Assembly (NCBI GenBank): GCA_031270525.1
Contig: JAISXN010000230.1
Coordinates: 1-7,804, forward strand
Direction: 5' to 3'
Length of the DNA stretch: 7,804 nt
From: Candidatus Symbiothrix sp.
GTDB lineage: Bacteria; Bacteroidota; Bacteroidia; Bacteroidales; Azobacteroidaceae
In this document: in pieces, positions 1-6,511 of the stretch
Position numbering within the stretch: position 1 is the stretch's first letter
How the letters are laid out: each line of letters starts with the position of its first letter
Notes under the pieces: generated by a model
Database searches by the model: none
Told to the model about the DNA's origin: nothing
Seen by the model: the letters and a program-made list of their open reading frames with translations, nothing else
Made by a program: the position numbers and the translations under genes

Positions 1-804
1 AGCGACCGGATTCAGAGCCCGAACAAGAATGTTTTTACTTCGATGCAACGGGCAATGGAACGCTTAATCAACGAAACGAAATGGAGCGGCGTTAATCTTG
101 CCTTAAGCGAAAGGATTGAATGTACTTTTTCGCTTACCGTTACCGAACAGACGGACAACAGCTTCAAAGCAGAACTGTTTGTGCAGTCGCGCCGTCCGGT
201 TTACAATGCATCGTATGTGACGTCGACTTTGAATTACCGGGAAAAATTGGAATTTGAATATATGGAGAATAACTCGTTGGAATATACACAAACGTCGGTT
301 GATAATAATTTGGTTGCCATATTGGTTTTTTATTGCAACCTGATTCTGGCTCAGGATTTCGACAGTTTTTCTCCGTTCGGCGGAAGTGTTTTTTACCAGG
401 AAGCTCAAAATATGGCTACACAAGCGCAGTCCAATTCGGGTTGGGCAGGTTGGTCGGCATTCGATAATAACCGTAGCCGGACTTCTATTATCAATGTTTT
501 TACGTCCGAATCCGTAAAGCCGTACCGTGATTTCTGGTACACATACCACCGGAAAGGTCTCGACGAAATGGCGGCTAATCCCGACCGGGGACGTACTACC
601 ATTCTCAATGCCTTACCGGTCTTGAAAGAGATACGCGACCTGCGCAATTCCGAGATATTACTTCAAATGTTTGCCGATTGTAAATTGGACGAACTCGTGT
701 CTATTGCAAGCACTGCTACTGCCGAAGAAAAAAAGAACACTTACGATTTGCTGCGGGCAGTTTTCCCTGCATCTTCTAATGCGCTGGAACCCTTAAGAAA
801 ATGA
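1..804 (+). CDS. porD: PorD-like (DUF4835) type IX secretion-associated protein, 5'-truncated by window edge
   Basis: The frame is open from base 1 (reading SDRIQSPNKNVFTSMQ) to a TGA at 802-804, giving 267 visible residues. The ATG at 43 is internal. Family members are about 300 residues with a Sec signal peptide, so roughly the first 30-40 residues lie before the window. Recognised from family features: the 'VFYCNLILAQDFDSFSPFGG' stretch, a following 'YQEAQNMATQAQSNSGWAGW' segment, the 'NRSRTSIINVF' segment, and 'FWYTYHRKGLDEM' before a helical C-terminus. This DUF4835 family is annotated as PorD in Bacteroidota, is expected in the cell envelope and is associated with the type IX secretion system; its exact role is not evident from the sequence. 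It is followed 11 nt later by recN, an arrangement I recall as common in this phylum, and it is probably cotranscribed with recN. The family assignment is fairly sure; the PorD name is from memory and less so. Confidence 0.85.
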   Translation, partial: SDRIQSPNKNVFTSMQRAMERLINETKWSGVNLALSERIECTFSLTVTEQTDNSFKAELFVQSRRPVYNASYVTSTLNYREKLEFEYMENNSLEYTQTSVDNNLVAILVFYCNLILAQDFDSFSPFGGSVFYQEAQNMATQAQSNSGWAGWSAFDNNRSRTSIINVFTSESVKPYRDFWYTYHRKGLDEMAANPDRGRTTILNALPVLKEIRDLRNSEILLQMFADCKLDELVSIASTATAEEKKNTYDLLRAVFPASSNALEPLRK

Positions 805-815
805 ACCATTGACCC

Positions 816-2474
816 ATGCTGCAATCATTAACCATTCACAATTACGCGCTTATTTCCGAATTGGAAATTGAATTCCCCGGTGGATTTTCTGTGATTACCG
901 GCGAAACAGGCGCTGGAAAATCTATTATTCTGGGCGCTTTATCGTTGATTTTAGGTCAGCGGGCAGACGCCAAATCTATCAGACAAAATGCTGATAAATG
1001 TTTGATTGAAGGTGTTTTCAATATTTCTTCCTACCAATTGGAATCCTTTTTCAAGGAAAAAGATTTGGAATACGATTCGCAATCCTGCATTTTACGACGT
1101 GAAATTTGGGCGTCGGGGAAGTCGCGGGCGTTTATAAACGACAGCCCGGCCGGCTTGAACGATTTGAAAGAATTAGGCGCTTTTTTGATTGACATCCATT
1201 CCCAGCATCAGAATTTACTTTTGGCCGACAACCATTTCCAATTGCAGGTTTTGGACGTTTTAGCCCAAAATAAAGATTTGAAAAACGAATACCAATCCGC
1301 TTACAAAAAACAGGTTTCCATCAACAAACAACTCAATACCTTGAAGGAAAAAATCGGACGGCAGCAGGCGGAAGAAGATTATATCCGGTTTCAGTTCAAG
1401 CAATTGGAAGAAGCTCGTTTGCAAGCGGGAGAACAAACGGCTTTGGAAGAGGAACAGGAAACTTTGTCACACATGGAGGAAATCAAATCGGGACTTTATC
1501 GCATCGGGCAACTACTTTCGTCCGATGAAAACGGCGTTCTTTCCGCTTTAAAGGAGTCTTTGAATACAGCGCAATCTCTGCAAAAGATTTATACGCCTTC
1601 GGAAGAAATTGCCGGAAGGCTTCGCAACGCTTACTTGGATTTGAAGGATTTGGCGCCGGAAATAGACGTCAGGCAGGAAAACCTGGAATTTAAACCGGAA
1701 AGGTTGCAGGAAGTCGGCGAGCGCCTCGACTTGATTTATTCTTTGCAACACAAGCATCATTTGGATTCTGTTGAAGAATTGATAGCTTTGCGTGACCGGT
1801 TGGGCAATCAAATCAGGGAAATCGACTACTCGGAAGAAGAATTGGAGAATCTGGAAAAAGAATTGTCGGAAGCTCATACGCAAGTATTGAAAATTGCAGC
1901 AGTTCTTTCGAAATCGCGGAAAAAAGCCGCCGGACAGTTGGAAAAACAATTGGTTGAAAAAGTCAGTGTCCTGGGAATGCCTCACATGCGCTTTTCGGCT
2001 GAATTGTCGCCCAAGTCCCTTGATGCCAACGGTTCGGATGACGTCGCCTATTTGTTTTCGGCCAATAAGAACGGCGAACTCAAACCGGTTGCCCAAACGG
2101 CTTCGGGCGGGGAAATTTCACGCTTAATGCTGGGAATCAAAGCGTTAATTGCCGGAGCAATGGCTCTTCCAAGCGTCATTTTTGATGAAATAGATACAGG
2201 CGTTTCGGGTGAAATCGCCGACAAAATGGGAGGTATTATGCACCAGATGGGAAAGATGATGCAGGTGATTGCCATCACACATTTGCCACAGATTGCTGCC
2301 AAAGGGGAATCCCAATTTCTGGTTTATAAAGACGAAAATGAGGAATCGGCAGAGACGCAAATCCGTCGTTTGTCAGAGGCGGAACGGGTTCGTGAAATCG
2401 CTCAGATGTTGAGCGGCGCTACATTGACGGGGGCTGCGATTGAAAATGCAAAGGTACTTTTGAATAATAAGTAA
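816..2474 (+). CDS. recN: DNA repair ATPase RecN
   Basis: Complete 552-residue SMC-like ATPase of the usual RecN length. It acts early in recombinational repair of double-strand breaks in the nucleoid. The N-terminal half-domain carries Walker A GETGAGKS at residues 29-36 (K35), followed by 'LGQRADAKSIR'. The conserved 'SGKSRAFINDSPA' and 'DIHSQHQNLLL' segments come next. Residues about 155-375 are Glu/Lys/Leu-rich and suited to the antiparallel coiled-coil arm. The C-terminal half-domain has the ABC signature SGGE at 430-433, Walker B 'VIFDE' (D457, E458) and the switch histidine H489 in 'AITHLPQIAAKG'. All catalytic elements are intact. The ATG at 816 is chosen because the protein starts directly in the canonical 'MLQSLTIHNYAL' strand. 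It lies 11 nt behind porD, which implies cotranscription or translational coupling. No LexA-type operator is visible in that gap. Confidence 0.97.
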   Translation: MLQSLTIHNYALISELEIEFPGGFSVITGETGAGKSIILGALSLILGQRADAKSIRQNADKCLIEGVFNISSYQLESFFKEKDLEYDSQSCILRREIWASGKSRAFINDSPAGLNDLKELGAFLIDIHSQHQNLLLADNHFQLQVLDVLAQNKDLKNEYQSAYKKQVSINKQLNTLKEKIGRQQAEEDYIRFQFKQLEEARLQAGEQTALEEEQETLSHMEEIKSGLYRIGQLLSSDENGVLSALKESLNTAQSLQKIYTPSEEIAGRLRNAYLDLKDLAPEIDVRQENLEFKPERLQEVGERLDLIYSLQHKHHLDSVEELIALRDRLGNQIREIDYSEEELENLEKELSEAHTQVLKIAAVLSKSRKKAAGQLEKQLVEKVSVLGMPHMRFSAELSPKSLDANGSDDVAYLFSANKNGELKPVAQTASGGEISRLMLGIKALIAGAMALPSVIFDEIDTGVSGEIADKMGGIMHQMGKMMQVIAITHLPQIAAKGESQFLVYKDENEESAETQIRRLSEAERVREIAQMLSGATLTGAAIENAKVLLNNK

Positions 2475-2518
2475 ATAATATGAACGCGAATTACGCAAAT
2501 CGGAAAAAAGCAAGCAAA

Positions 2519-3259
2519 ATGAAAGAGACTGAAATGATTTTCGGCACAAGAGCCGTAACCGAGGCGATTCAAGCCGGGAAAGAAATAGATAAAATATTGA
2601 TGAAACGCGATTTGCAAAGCGATTTGTCGCGTGAACTTTTCAACATCGTCCGTGAAACACGGATTCCCATTCAAAGAGTTCCCCAGGAAAAATTAGACCG
2701 TTTGACCCGCAAAAACCATCAGGGAGTTATCGCTTTTATTTCGGCTGTGACATACCGGCAATTGGAAGATATTGTGCCGTTTTTGTACGAAGAAGGGAAA
2801 AATCCTTTGATTGTATTATTGGACGGTGTGACAGACGTCCGCAATTTCGGCGCCATCGCCCGGACTTGCGAATGTGCCGGCGTCGATGCTATTGTCATTC
2901 CCAGCCACAACAGTGTATCTGTCAGCGCCGATGCTGTAAAAACCTCAGCCGGAGCGCTTTTGAGTATTCCTGTTTGCAAAGAAACAAGCATCACCGAAGC
3001 CATTCGTTTCCTGAAAAACAGCGGTTATAAAGTCGTTGCCGCAACGGAAAAAGCGTCAATGCATTACACCTCGGCCGATTATGCAAATCCTACCGCCATC
3101 GTGATGGGTGGCGAGGACTACGGTATTTCGTCCGATAACCTTCGGATTTGTGATGAAATGGTGAAAATACCGGTTTTAGGAAAGATTGCTTCTTTGAATG
3201 TTTCGGCGGCGGCGGCAGTGTTGTTGTATGAAGTGCTGAAGCAGCGAAATATATGCTAA
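2519..3259 (+). CDS. rlmB: 23S rRNA (guanosine-2'-O-)-methyltransferase, RlmB/TrmH (SpoU) family
   Basis: A 246-residue SPOUT-class methyltransferase that uses S-adenosylmethionine to 2'-O-methylate a guanosine; RlmB targets G2251 in the 23S rRNA P-loop. The N-terminal substrate-binding domain begins at 'MIFGTRAVTEAI' and ends near 'RKNHQGVIAF' (residues 64-72). Motif 1 of the catalytic knot is 'DVRNFGAIART' with N109 and R115. Motif 2 is 'VMGGEDYGIS' with E199. Motif 3 is 'IPVLGKIASLNVSAAAA' with N227 and S229. All key residues are present. An in-frame ATG at 2480 would add 13 residues (MNANYANRKKASK), but homologues start just before 'MIFG', so 2519 is preferred; neither start has a convincing ribosome-binding site. 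It is third in the porD-recN-rlmB run, 44 nt after recN. A TrmH-type tRNA or other rRNA guanosine target cannot be excluded, though the length and N-domain favour RlmB. Confidence 0.92.
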   Translation: MKETEMIFGTRAVTEAIQAGKEIDKILMKRDLQSDLSRELFNIVRETRIPIQRVPQEKLDRLTRKNHQGVIAFISAVTYRQLEDIVPFLYEEGKNPLIVLLDGVTDVRNFGAIARTCECAGVDAIVIPSHNSVSVSADAVKTSAGALLSIPVCKETSITEAIRFLKNSGYKVVAATEKASMHYTSADYANPTAIVMGGEDYGISSDNLRICDEMVKIPVLGKIASLNVSAAAAVLLYEVLKQRNIC

Positions 3260-3264
3260 GGGAT

Positions 3265-5862
3265 TCAGTTAGAAAACCACAACAATCCCTCAACTTCGTC
3301 CACAACAATTGCCTTTCCGTGATTGATTTTCCCCGCTAAAATATCTTTCGACAACGGATTTAACACCTGCCGCTGAATCACCCGTTTGACAGGACGAGCG
3401 CCATATTGCGGGTCGAAACCTTCTTCGGCAATCAAATCAATCGCCGTTTGGGTAAATTGTAATTCGACGCCGTTTTCAGCCAGTTGCTTTTTCACAACAT
3501 TCAGTTGCAATTCCACAATCGCCTTGATTTCCGATTCGTCCAGGGGCGTAAACATAATCGTTTCGTCAATCCGGTTCAGAAATTCGGGACGAATGGTTTT
3601 TTTTAGCAAATCCAAGACTTCGTTTTTAGTTCTTTCCATGATTTTTTCTTTCTCGATTTGCGATTTGCCCTGCGCCTGTTCGATATTTTCACGAATAATC
3701 TGCGAACCCATATTGGAAGTCATAATGATAATCGTGTTCTTAAAATTAGCGGTACGGCCTTTGTTATCGGTCAAACGTCCATCGTCAAGTACTTGTAACA
3801 AAACGTTAAAGACGTCGGGATGCGCTTTTTCGATTTCGTCGAACAAGACCACCGAATAAGGTTTGCGGCGTACAGCTTCGGTCAATTGCCCGCCTTCGTC
3901 ATAACCCACATAGCCCGGAGGCGAACCGATTAAACGGGTAACCGTAAATTTTTCCTGGTATTCGCTCATATCAATCCGGGTCATCATATTTTCGTCGTCG
4001 AACAAATATTCGGCCAAAGCCTTTGCCAGTTCGGTTTTTCCCACGCCGGTCGTTCCGAGGAAAATAAACGAACCAATCGGACGCTTGGGGTCTTGCAATC
4101 CGGCGCGGCTTCGGCGAATGGCGTCGGAAACGGCGGTAATGGCTTCTTCCTGTCCTACGACCCGTTTGTGGAGTTCTTCTTCGAGGTGCAACAATTTGTC
4201 CGATTCGCTTTGCAGCATCCGTCCGACGGGGATTCCCGTCCAGCGGGAAACTACGTCGGCAATGTCGTCCGTATCTACTTCTTCTTTAATCATGGCGCTG
4301 CCGCCTTGCATCGCACTTAAATCCTGCTGGAATTTTCCGATTTCCTCTTCCTTTTGCCGCAACAAACCATAACGGATTTCGGCTACTTTTCCGTAATCGC
4401 CTGCACGTTCGGCTTTTTCCGCCTGATATTTCAAGTCTTCAATGTCAATCTTATTCTGTTGGATTTTGTTAATGATTTCACGTTCCGATTCCCATTTGGC
4501 TTTCAAACGCGCTTCTTCTTCCCGTAAATCGGCGATTTCTTTGTTCAGCGTTTCCAATTTATTGCCGGCATTTTCACGTTTAATCGCTTCCCGTTCAATC
4601 TCTAACTGCGTAATTTTCCGGGTGATTTCGTCCAAAGCTTCGGGAACGGAATCGACTTGCATCCGCAGGCGGGCAGCAGCTTCATCCATTAAATCAATGG
4701 CCTTGTCGGGTAAATACCGGTCGGAAATGTAGCGGGTCGAAAGCTGTACGGCTGCAATAATCGCATCGTCTTTGATACGGATTTTATGGTGATTTTCGTA
4801 TTTCTCCTTCAATCCGCGGAGAATGGAAATTGCATCCACTTCGCTCGGCTCGTCAATCATAACCTGTTGGAAACGACGTTCCAAAGCTTTATCCTTTTCG
4901 AAATATTTTTGATATTCGTTCAAAGTGGTTGCACCGATAGCGCGCAGTTCGCCGCGTGCCAAAGCCGGTTTCAGGATATTGGCGGCGTCCATAGCGCCTT
5001 CGCCTCCTCCCGCGCCGACCAAAGTGTGAATTTCGTCGATAAAAAGAATGATTTCGCCATCCGAACCAATTACTTCATTGATAACCGATTTCAATCGTTC
5101 TTCAAATTCCCCTTTGTATTTGGCGCCGGCAATCAGGGCGCCCATATCCAGAGAAAAGATTTGTTTGGATTTCAAGTTTTCGGGCACATCGCCACGGACA
5201 ATCCGATGCGCCAAACCTTCGGCAATCGCGGTTTTACCGACGCCCGGTTCGCCAATCAGTATCGGATTGTTCTTCGTCCGGCGGCTCAATATTTGTAAGA
5301 CGCGGCGGATTTCCTCATCCCGTCCGATGACAGGGTCTAATTTTCCGGAACGCGCCCTTTCATTCAGGTTAATTGCATATTTGGACAGAGATTGATAGGT
5401 ATCTTCCGCCGATTGACTCGTTACCGGATTTCCTTTTCGCAATTCCCGTATAGCCGCCGTTAAATCCTTTTCGGTGACTCCGGCATCTTTCAGCATCGTT
5501 GAAACGGCGCTTTTTTCCTGAAACAGAGCCAGAATAATCGGTTCGACGGAAACATATTGGTCGCCCGTTTTCGAGCTGATATCTATTGCTTTCTGTAAGA
5601 CAGCGTTGGTTTCGCGACTTAAAAAAGGTTCGCCGCCGGAAACTTTCGGGAAAGAATCTATTTCCTTATCCAAAATAGCCGTAAACTGACGTGAATTGAC
5701 GCTCATTTTTTGAAACAGAAAATTTGTGATGCTTTCCGCTTCTTCCAGAATGGCTTTCATCAAGTGGACAGGTTCAATGGCTTGCTGGTTTTTGCTGCGT
5801 GTCAGGTCAATACTTTTCTGAACGACGCTCTGCGCTTTGATAGTAAAATTGTTGAAATTCAT
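3265..5862 (-). CDS. clpB: ATP-dependent protein disaggregase ClpB (Hsp100)
   Basis: Complete 865-residue ClpB of normal length. This cytoplasmic hexamer extracts and threads aggregated proteins together with DnaK/DnaJ/GrpE. Order of domains: N-terminal Clp_N double repeat (about 4-145); first AAA+ module with Walker A GEPGVGKT (204-211), pore loop 'GAKYKGEF' (Y249), Walker B D276/E277 and arginine fingers R329/R330; middle coiled-coil domain (about 405-525) that distinguishes ClpB from ClpA/ClpC; second AAA+ module with Walker A GTTGVGKT (603-610), pore loop '[10 protein letters not shown]' (Y651), Walker B D675/E676 and 'RPEFLNRID' (R758, R764); sensor-2 'GARPVKR' at 821-827. No key residue is missing and no ClpP-docking loop was recognised. 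The ATG at 5860-5862 gives the standard '[11 protein letters not shown]' start. An AGGA about 14 nt upstream is a poor ribosome-binding site. The gene has its own sigma-54-type promoter and converges on rlmB with only 5 nt between stops. Confidence 0.98.
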   Translation of the reverse strand: MNFNNFTIKAQSVVQKSIDLTRSKNQQAIEPVHLMKAILEEAESITNFLFQKMSVNSRQFTAILDKEIDSFPKVSGGEPFLSRETNAVLQKAIDISSKTGDQYVSVEPIILALFQEKSAVSTMLKDAGVTEKDLTAAIRELRKGNPVTSQSAEDTYQSLSKYAINLNERARSGKLDPVIGRDEEIRRVLQILSRRTKNNPILIGEPGVGKTAIAEGLAHRIVRGDVPENLKSKQIFSLDMGALIAGAKYKGEFEERLKSVINEVIGSDGEIILFIDEIHTLVGAGGGEGAMDAANILKPALARGELRAIGATTLNEYQKYFEKDKALERRFQQVMIDEPSEVDAISILRGLKEKYENHHKIRIKDDAIIAAVQLSTRYISDRYLPDKAIDLMDEAAARLRMQVDSVPEALDEITRKITQLEIEREAIKRENAGNKLETLNKEIADLREEEARLKAKWESEREIINKIQQNKIDIEDLKYQAEKAERAGDYGKVAEIRYGLLRQKEEEIGKFQQDLSAMQGGSAMIKEEVDTDDIADVVSRWTGIPVGRMLQSESDKLLHLEEELHKRVVGQEEAITAVSDAIRRSRAGLQDPKRPIGSFIFLGTTGVGKTELAKALAEYLFDDENMMTRIDMSEYQEKFTVTRLIGSPPGYVGYDEGGQLTEAVRRKPYSVVLFDEIEKAHPDVFNVLLQVLDDGRLTDNKGRTANFKNTIIIMTSNMGSQIIRENIEQAQGKSQIEKEKIMERTKNEVLDLLKKTIRPEFLNRIDETIMFTPLDESEIKAIVELQLNVVKKQLAENGVELQFTQTAIDLIAEEGFDPQYGARPVKRVIQRQVLNPLSKDILAGKINHGKAIVVDEVEGLLWFSN

Positions 5863-5886
5863 ATATCTACTGTTTTCCTTTATTCC

Positions 5887-5902
5887 TGCAAAAGACTTGC
5901 CA
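5887..5902 (-). promoter_or_regulatory. Sigma-54 (RpoN) -24/-12 promoter of clpB
   Basis: Read on the minus strand the sequence is TGGCAAGTCTTTTGCA. It matches the sigma-54 consensus TGGCAC-N5-TTGCA with a single mismatch (A for C at the sixth base). The invariant GG (5901-5900) and GC (5889-5888) are separated by exactly 10 bases. Transcription would begin near 5876, leaving a leader of about 14 nt before the clpB ATG. Sigma-54 promoters require an activator ATPase, so clpB may be switched on by a dedicated enhancer-binding protein rather than by a housekeeping-type heat-shock promoter. The match and spacing are seen directly; use of the promoter is inferred. Confidence 0.75.
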
Positions 5903-5915
5903 TGGAAGAATATAC

Positions 5916-5928
5916 TGACAAAATGACA
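5916..5928. promoter_or_regulatory. Tandem TGACA site just upstream of the clpB promoter
   Basis: The plus strand reads TGACA-AAA-TGACA (TGTCA-TTT-TGTCA in the clpB direction). It is a direct repeat with an 8-bp step that is also partly palindromic (TGNCA-N3-TGNCA). It sits 13 bp upstream of the -24 box, at about -40 to -52 from the predicted start. It is a plausible site for a dimeric activator or repressor of clpB. The binding protein is unknown, and the position is close for a classical sigma-54 enhancer. Confidence 0.45.
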
Positions 5929-5933
5929 TAGAT

Positions 5934-5947
5934 ATGGGTAAACCCAT
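5934..5947. promoter_or_regulatory. Short palindrome ATGGGT-aa-ACCCAT upstream of clpB
   Basis: A perfect 6-bp inverted repeat with a 2-bp spacer, centred about 65 bp upstream of the predicted clpB start and 5 bp beyond the tandem TGACA site. Its size and symmetry suit a dimeric DNA-binding protein. A 14-bp palindrome can arise by chance in a gap this long, so the evidence is weak. Confidence 0.25.
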
Positions 5948-6013
5948 TATTTTCACCTTGGAGTGAACGCATAGAGACATCTGCTGAAACCGCCTTAAAA
6001 CATTTAACAACTC

Positions 6014-6039
6014 TGTCTGTCACTGTATAGGTGACGGAC
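6014..6039 (+). repeat. Left copy of 26-bp inverted repeat (also a hairpin)
   Basis: Begins TGTCTGTCAC and ends GTGACGGAC. It is identical over all 26 bases to the reverse complement of 6376-6401. The copy also folds on itself: GTCTGTCAC (6015-6023) pairs with GTGACGGAC (6031-6039) around the 7-base loop TGTATAG, giving 9 pairs of which one is G-U when transcribed rightward. It lies about 138-163 bp upstream of the predicted clpB transcription start. Confidence 0.9.
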
Positions 6040-6375
6040 CTTTCAAGTCGTCATTATCAATTCGCCACAAAGGTATAAAAACTTAACTGATTGATTAATA
6101 TCTAATTGAATGATTTTTCACCTGTCCGGTGAGCTTGCCGAACCGTCAATTTGCAAGGGCAAATTTCCGTTAAAATCGAGCGTAACCCATTGATTATAAA
6201 CGGAACTCAGCAATGTTTAGCAAGTAAGTCCGTTTCTAAAGCTCTATAAGTATCTTAAGTTCAATCTCTTAAACCACTTCTTCTCAAAATCCTTCTGCCA
6301 ATTTTAACAATTAGTAAAACATTTTGTAAACATTGCCATCTTTAACCGCTTAATTTTCAAAGCGTTACCACGAGT

Positions 6376-6401
6376 GTCCGTCACCTATACAGTGACAGAC
6401 A
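6376..6401 (-). repeat. Right copy of 26-bp inverted repeat, inside a longer hairpin
   Basis: Exact reverse complement of 6014-6039. Here the self-pairing is longer: CGAGTGTCCGTCAC (6371-6384) pairs with GTGACAGACACTTG (6392-6405) around loop CTATACA. This gives a 14-position stem with one mismatch, which becomes a G-U pair in minus-strand RNA, and one other wobble. It ends about 106 bp before the ATG of the surface-protein gene and overlaps the proposed -33 box of that gene's promoter. Confidence 0.9.
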
Positions 6402-6433
6402 CTTGAAACACAAAAAATGATTGAGTATGTTTT
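6402..6433 (+). promoter_or_regulatory. Possible Bacteroidota-type promoter for the surface-protein gene
   Basis: CTTG (6402-6405) and TATGTTTT (6426-6433) are 20 bases apart, close to the Bacteroides consensus TTTG-N19/21-TAnnTTTG with one mismatch in each box. A start near 6440 would give a leader of about 70 nt. The match is imperfect in an AT-rich region, so it is tentative. Confidence 0.3.
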
Positions 6434-6511
6434 TGTAATTTAGACAATTACGAGGATTTTGACTGAATGTAAACAAATGTTAAAGAAAAAATTGAAAAAT
6501 TTGAAGAAAAG

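Larger units (their letters stand above)
6014..6401. mobile_element. Candidate 388-bp MITE-like element bounded by 26-bp inverted repeats
   Basis: Two identical 26-bp inverted repeats bound a 336-bp AT-rich interior (6040-6375) with no credible gene. The interior holds small hairpins: TCACC/GGTGA (6118-6132), AATTTGC/GCAAATT with an AAGG loop (6148-6165), and AAACGGA/TCCGTTT spanning 6198-6235. It also has a leftward TACCTTTG, like the Bacteroides -7 box, at 6075-6068, with no matching -33 box. Terminal repeats without a transposase are what a MITE would show. Against this, I see no clear target-site duplication in the flanks, and I do not recognise the ends as those of a known IS family. A pair of regulatory palindromes is the main alternative. 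Confidence 0.3.

Noticed and set aside
1548..2096. Minus-strand 182-codon open frame within recN
   Set aside because: Shadow frame opposite the recN coiled-coil, rich in Phe/Gln/Arg, as expected from antisense of Glu/Lys/Leu codons.
2480..2518. Upstream ATG for rlmB adding 13 residues
   Set aside because: The extra residues (MNANYANRKKASK) are not part of the family's N-terminus and the site has no better ribosome-binding signal than the ATG at 2519.
3386..3859. Plus-strand 157-codon open frame within clpB
   Set aside because: Serine- and phenylalanine-rich translation typical of an antisense shadow; it lies opposite the conserved second AAA+ module.
4786..5298. Plus-strand 170-codon open frame within clpB
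   Set aside because: Antisense shadow of the strongly supported clpB coding sequence; no family resemblance and no ribosome-binding site.
6118..6216. Minus-strand 32-codon open stretch in the intergenic gap, considered as a transposase remnant
   Set aside because: It is short, bounded by stops, has no start codon and matches no family I recognise; chance is sufficient.
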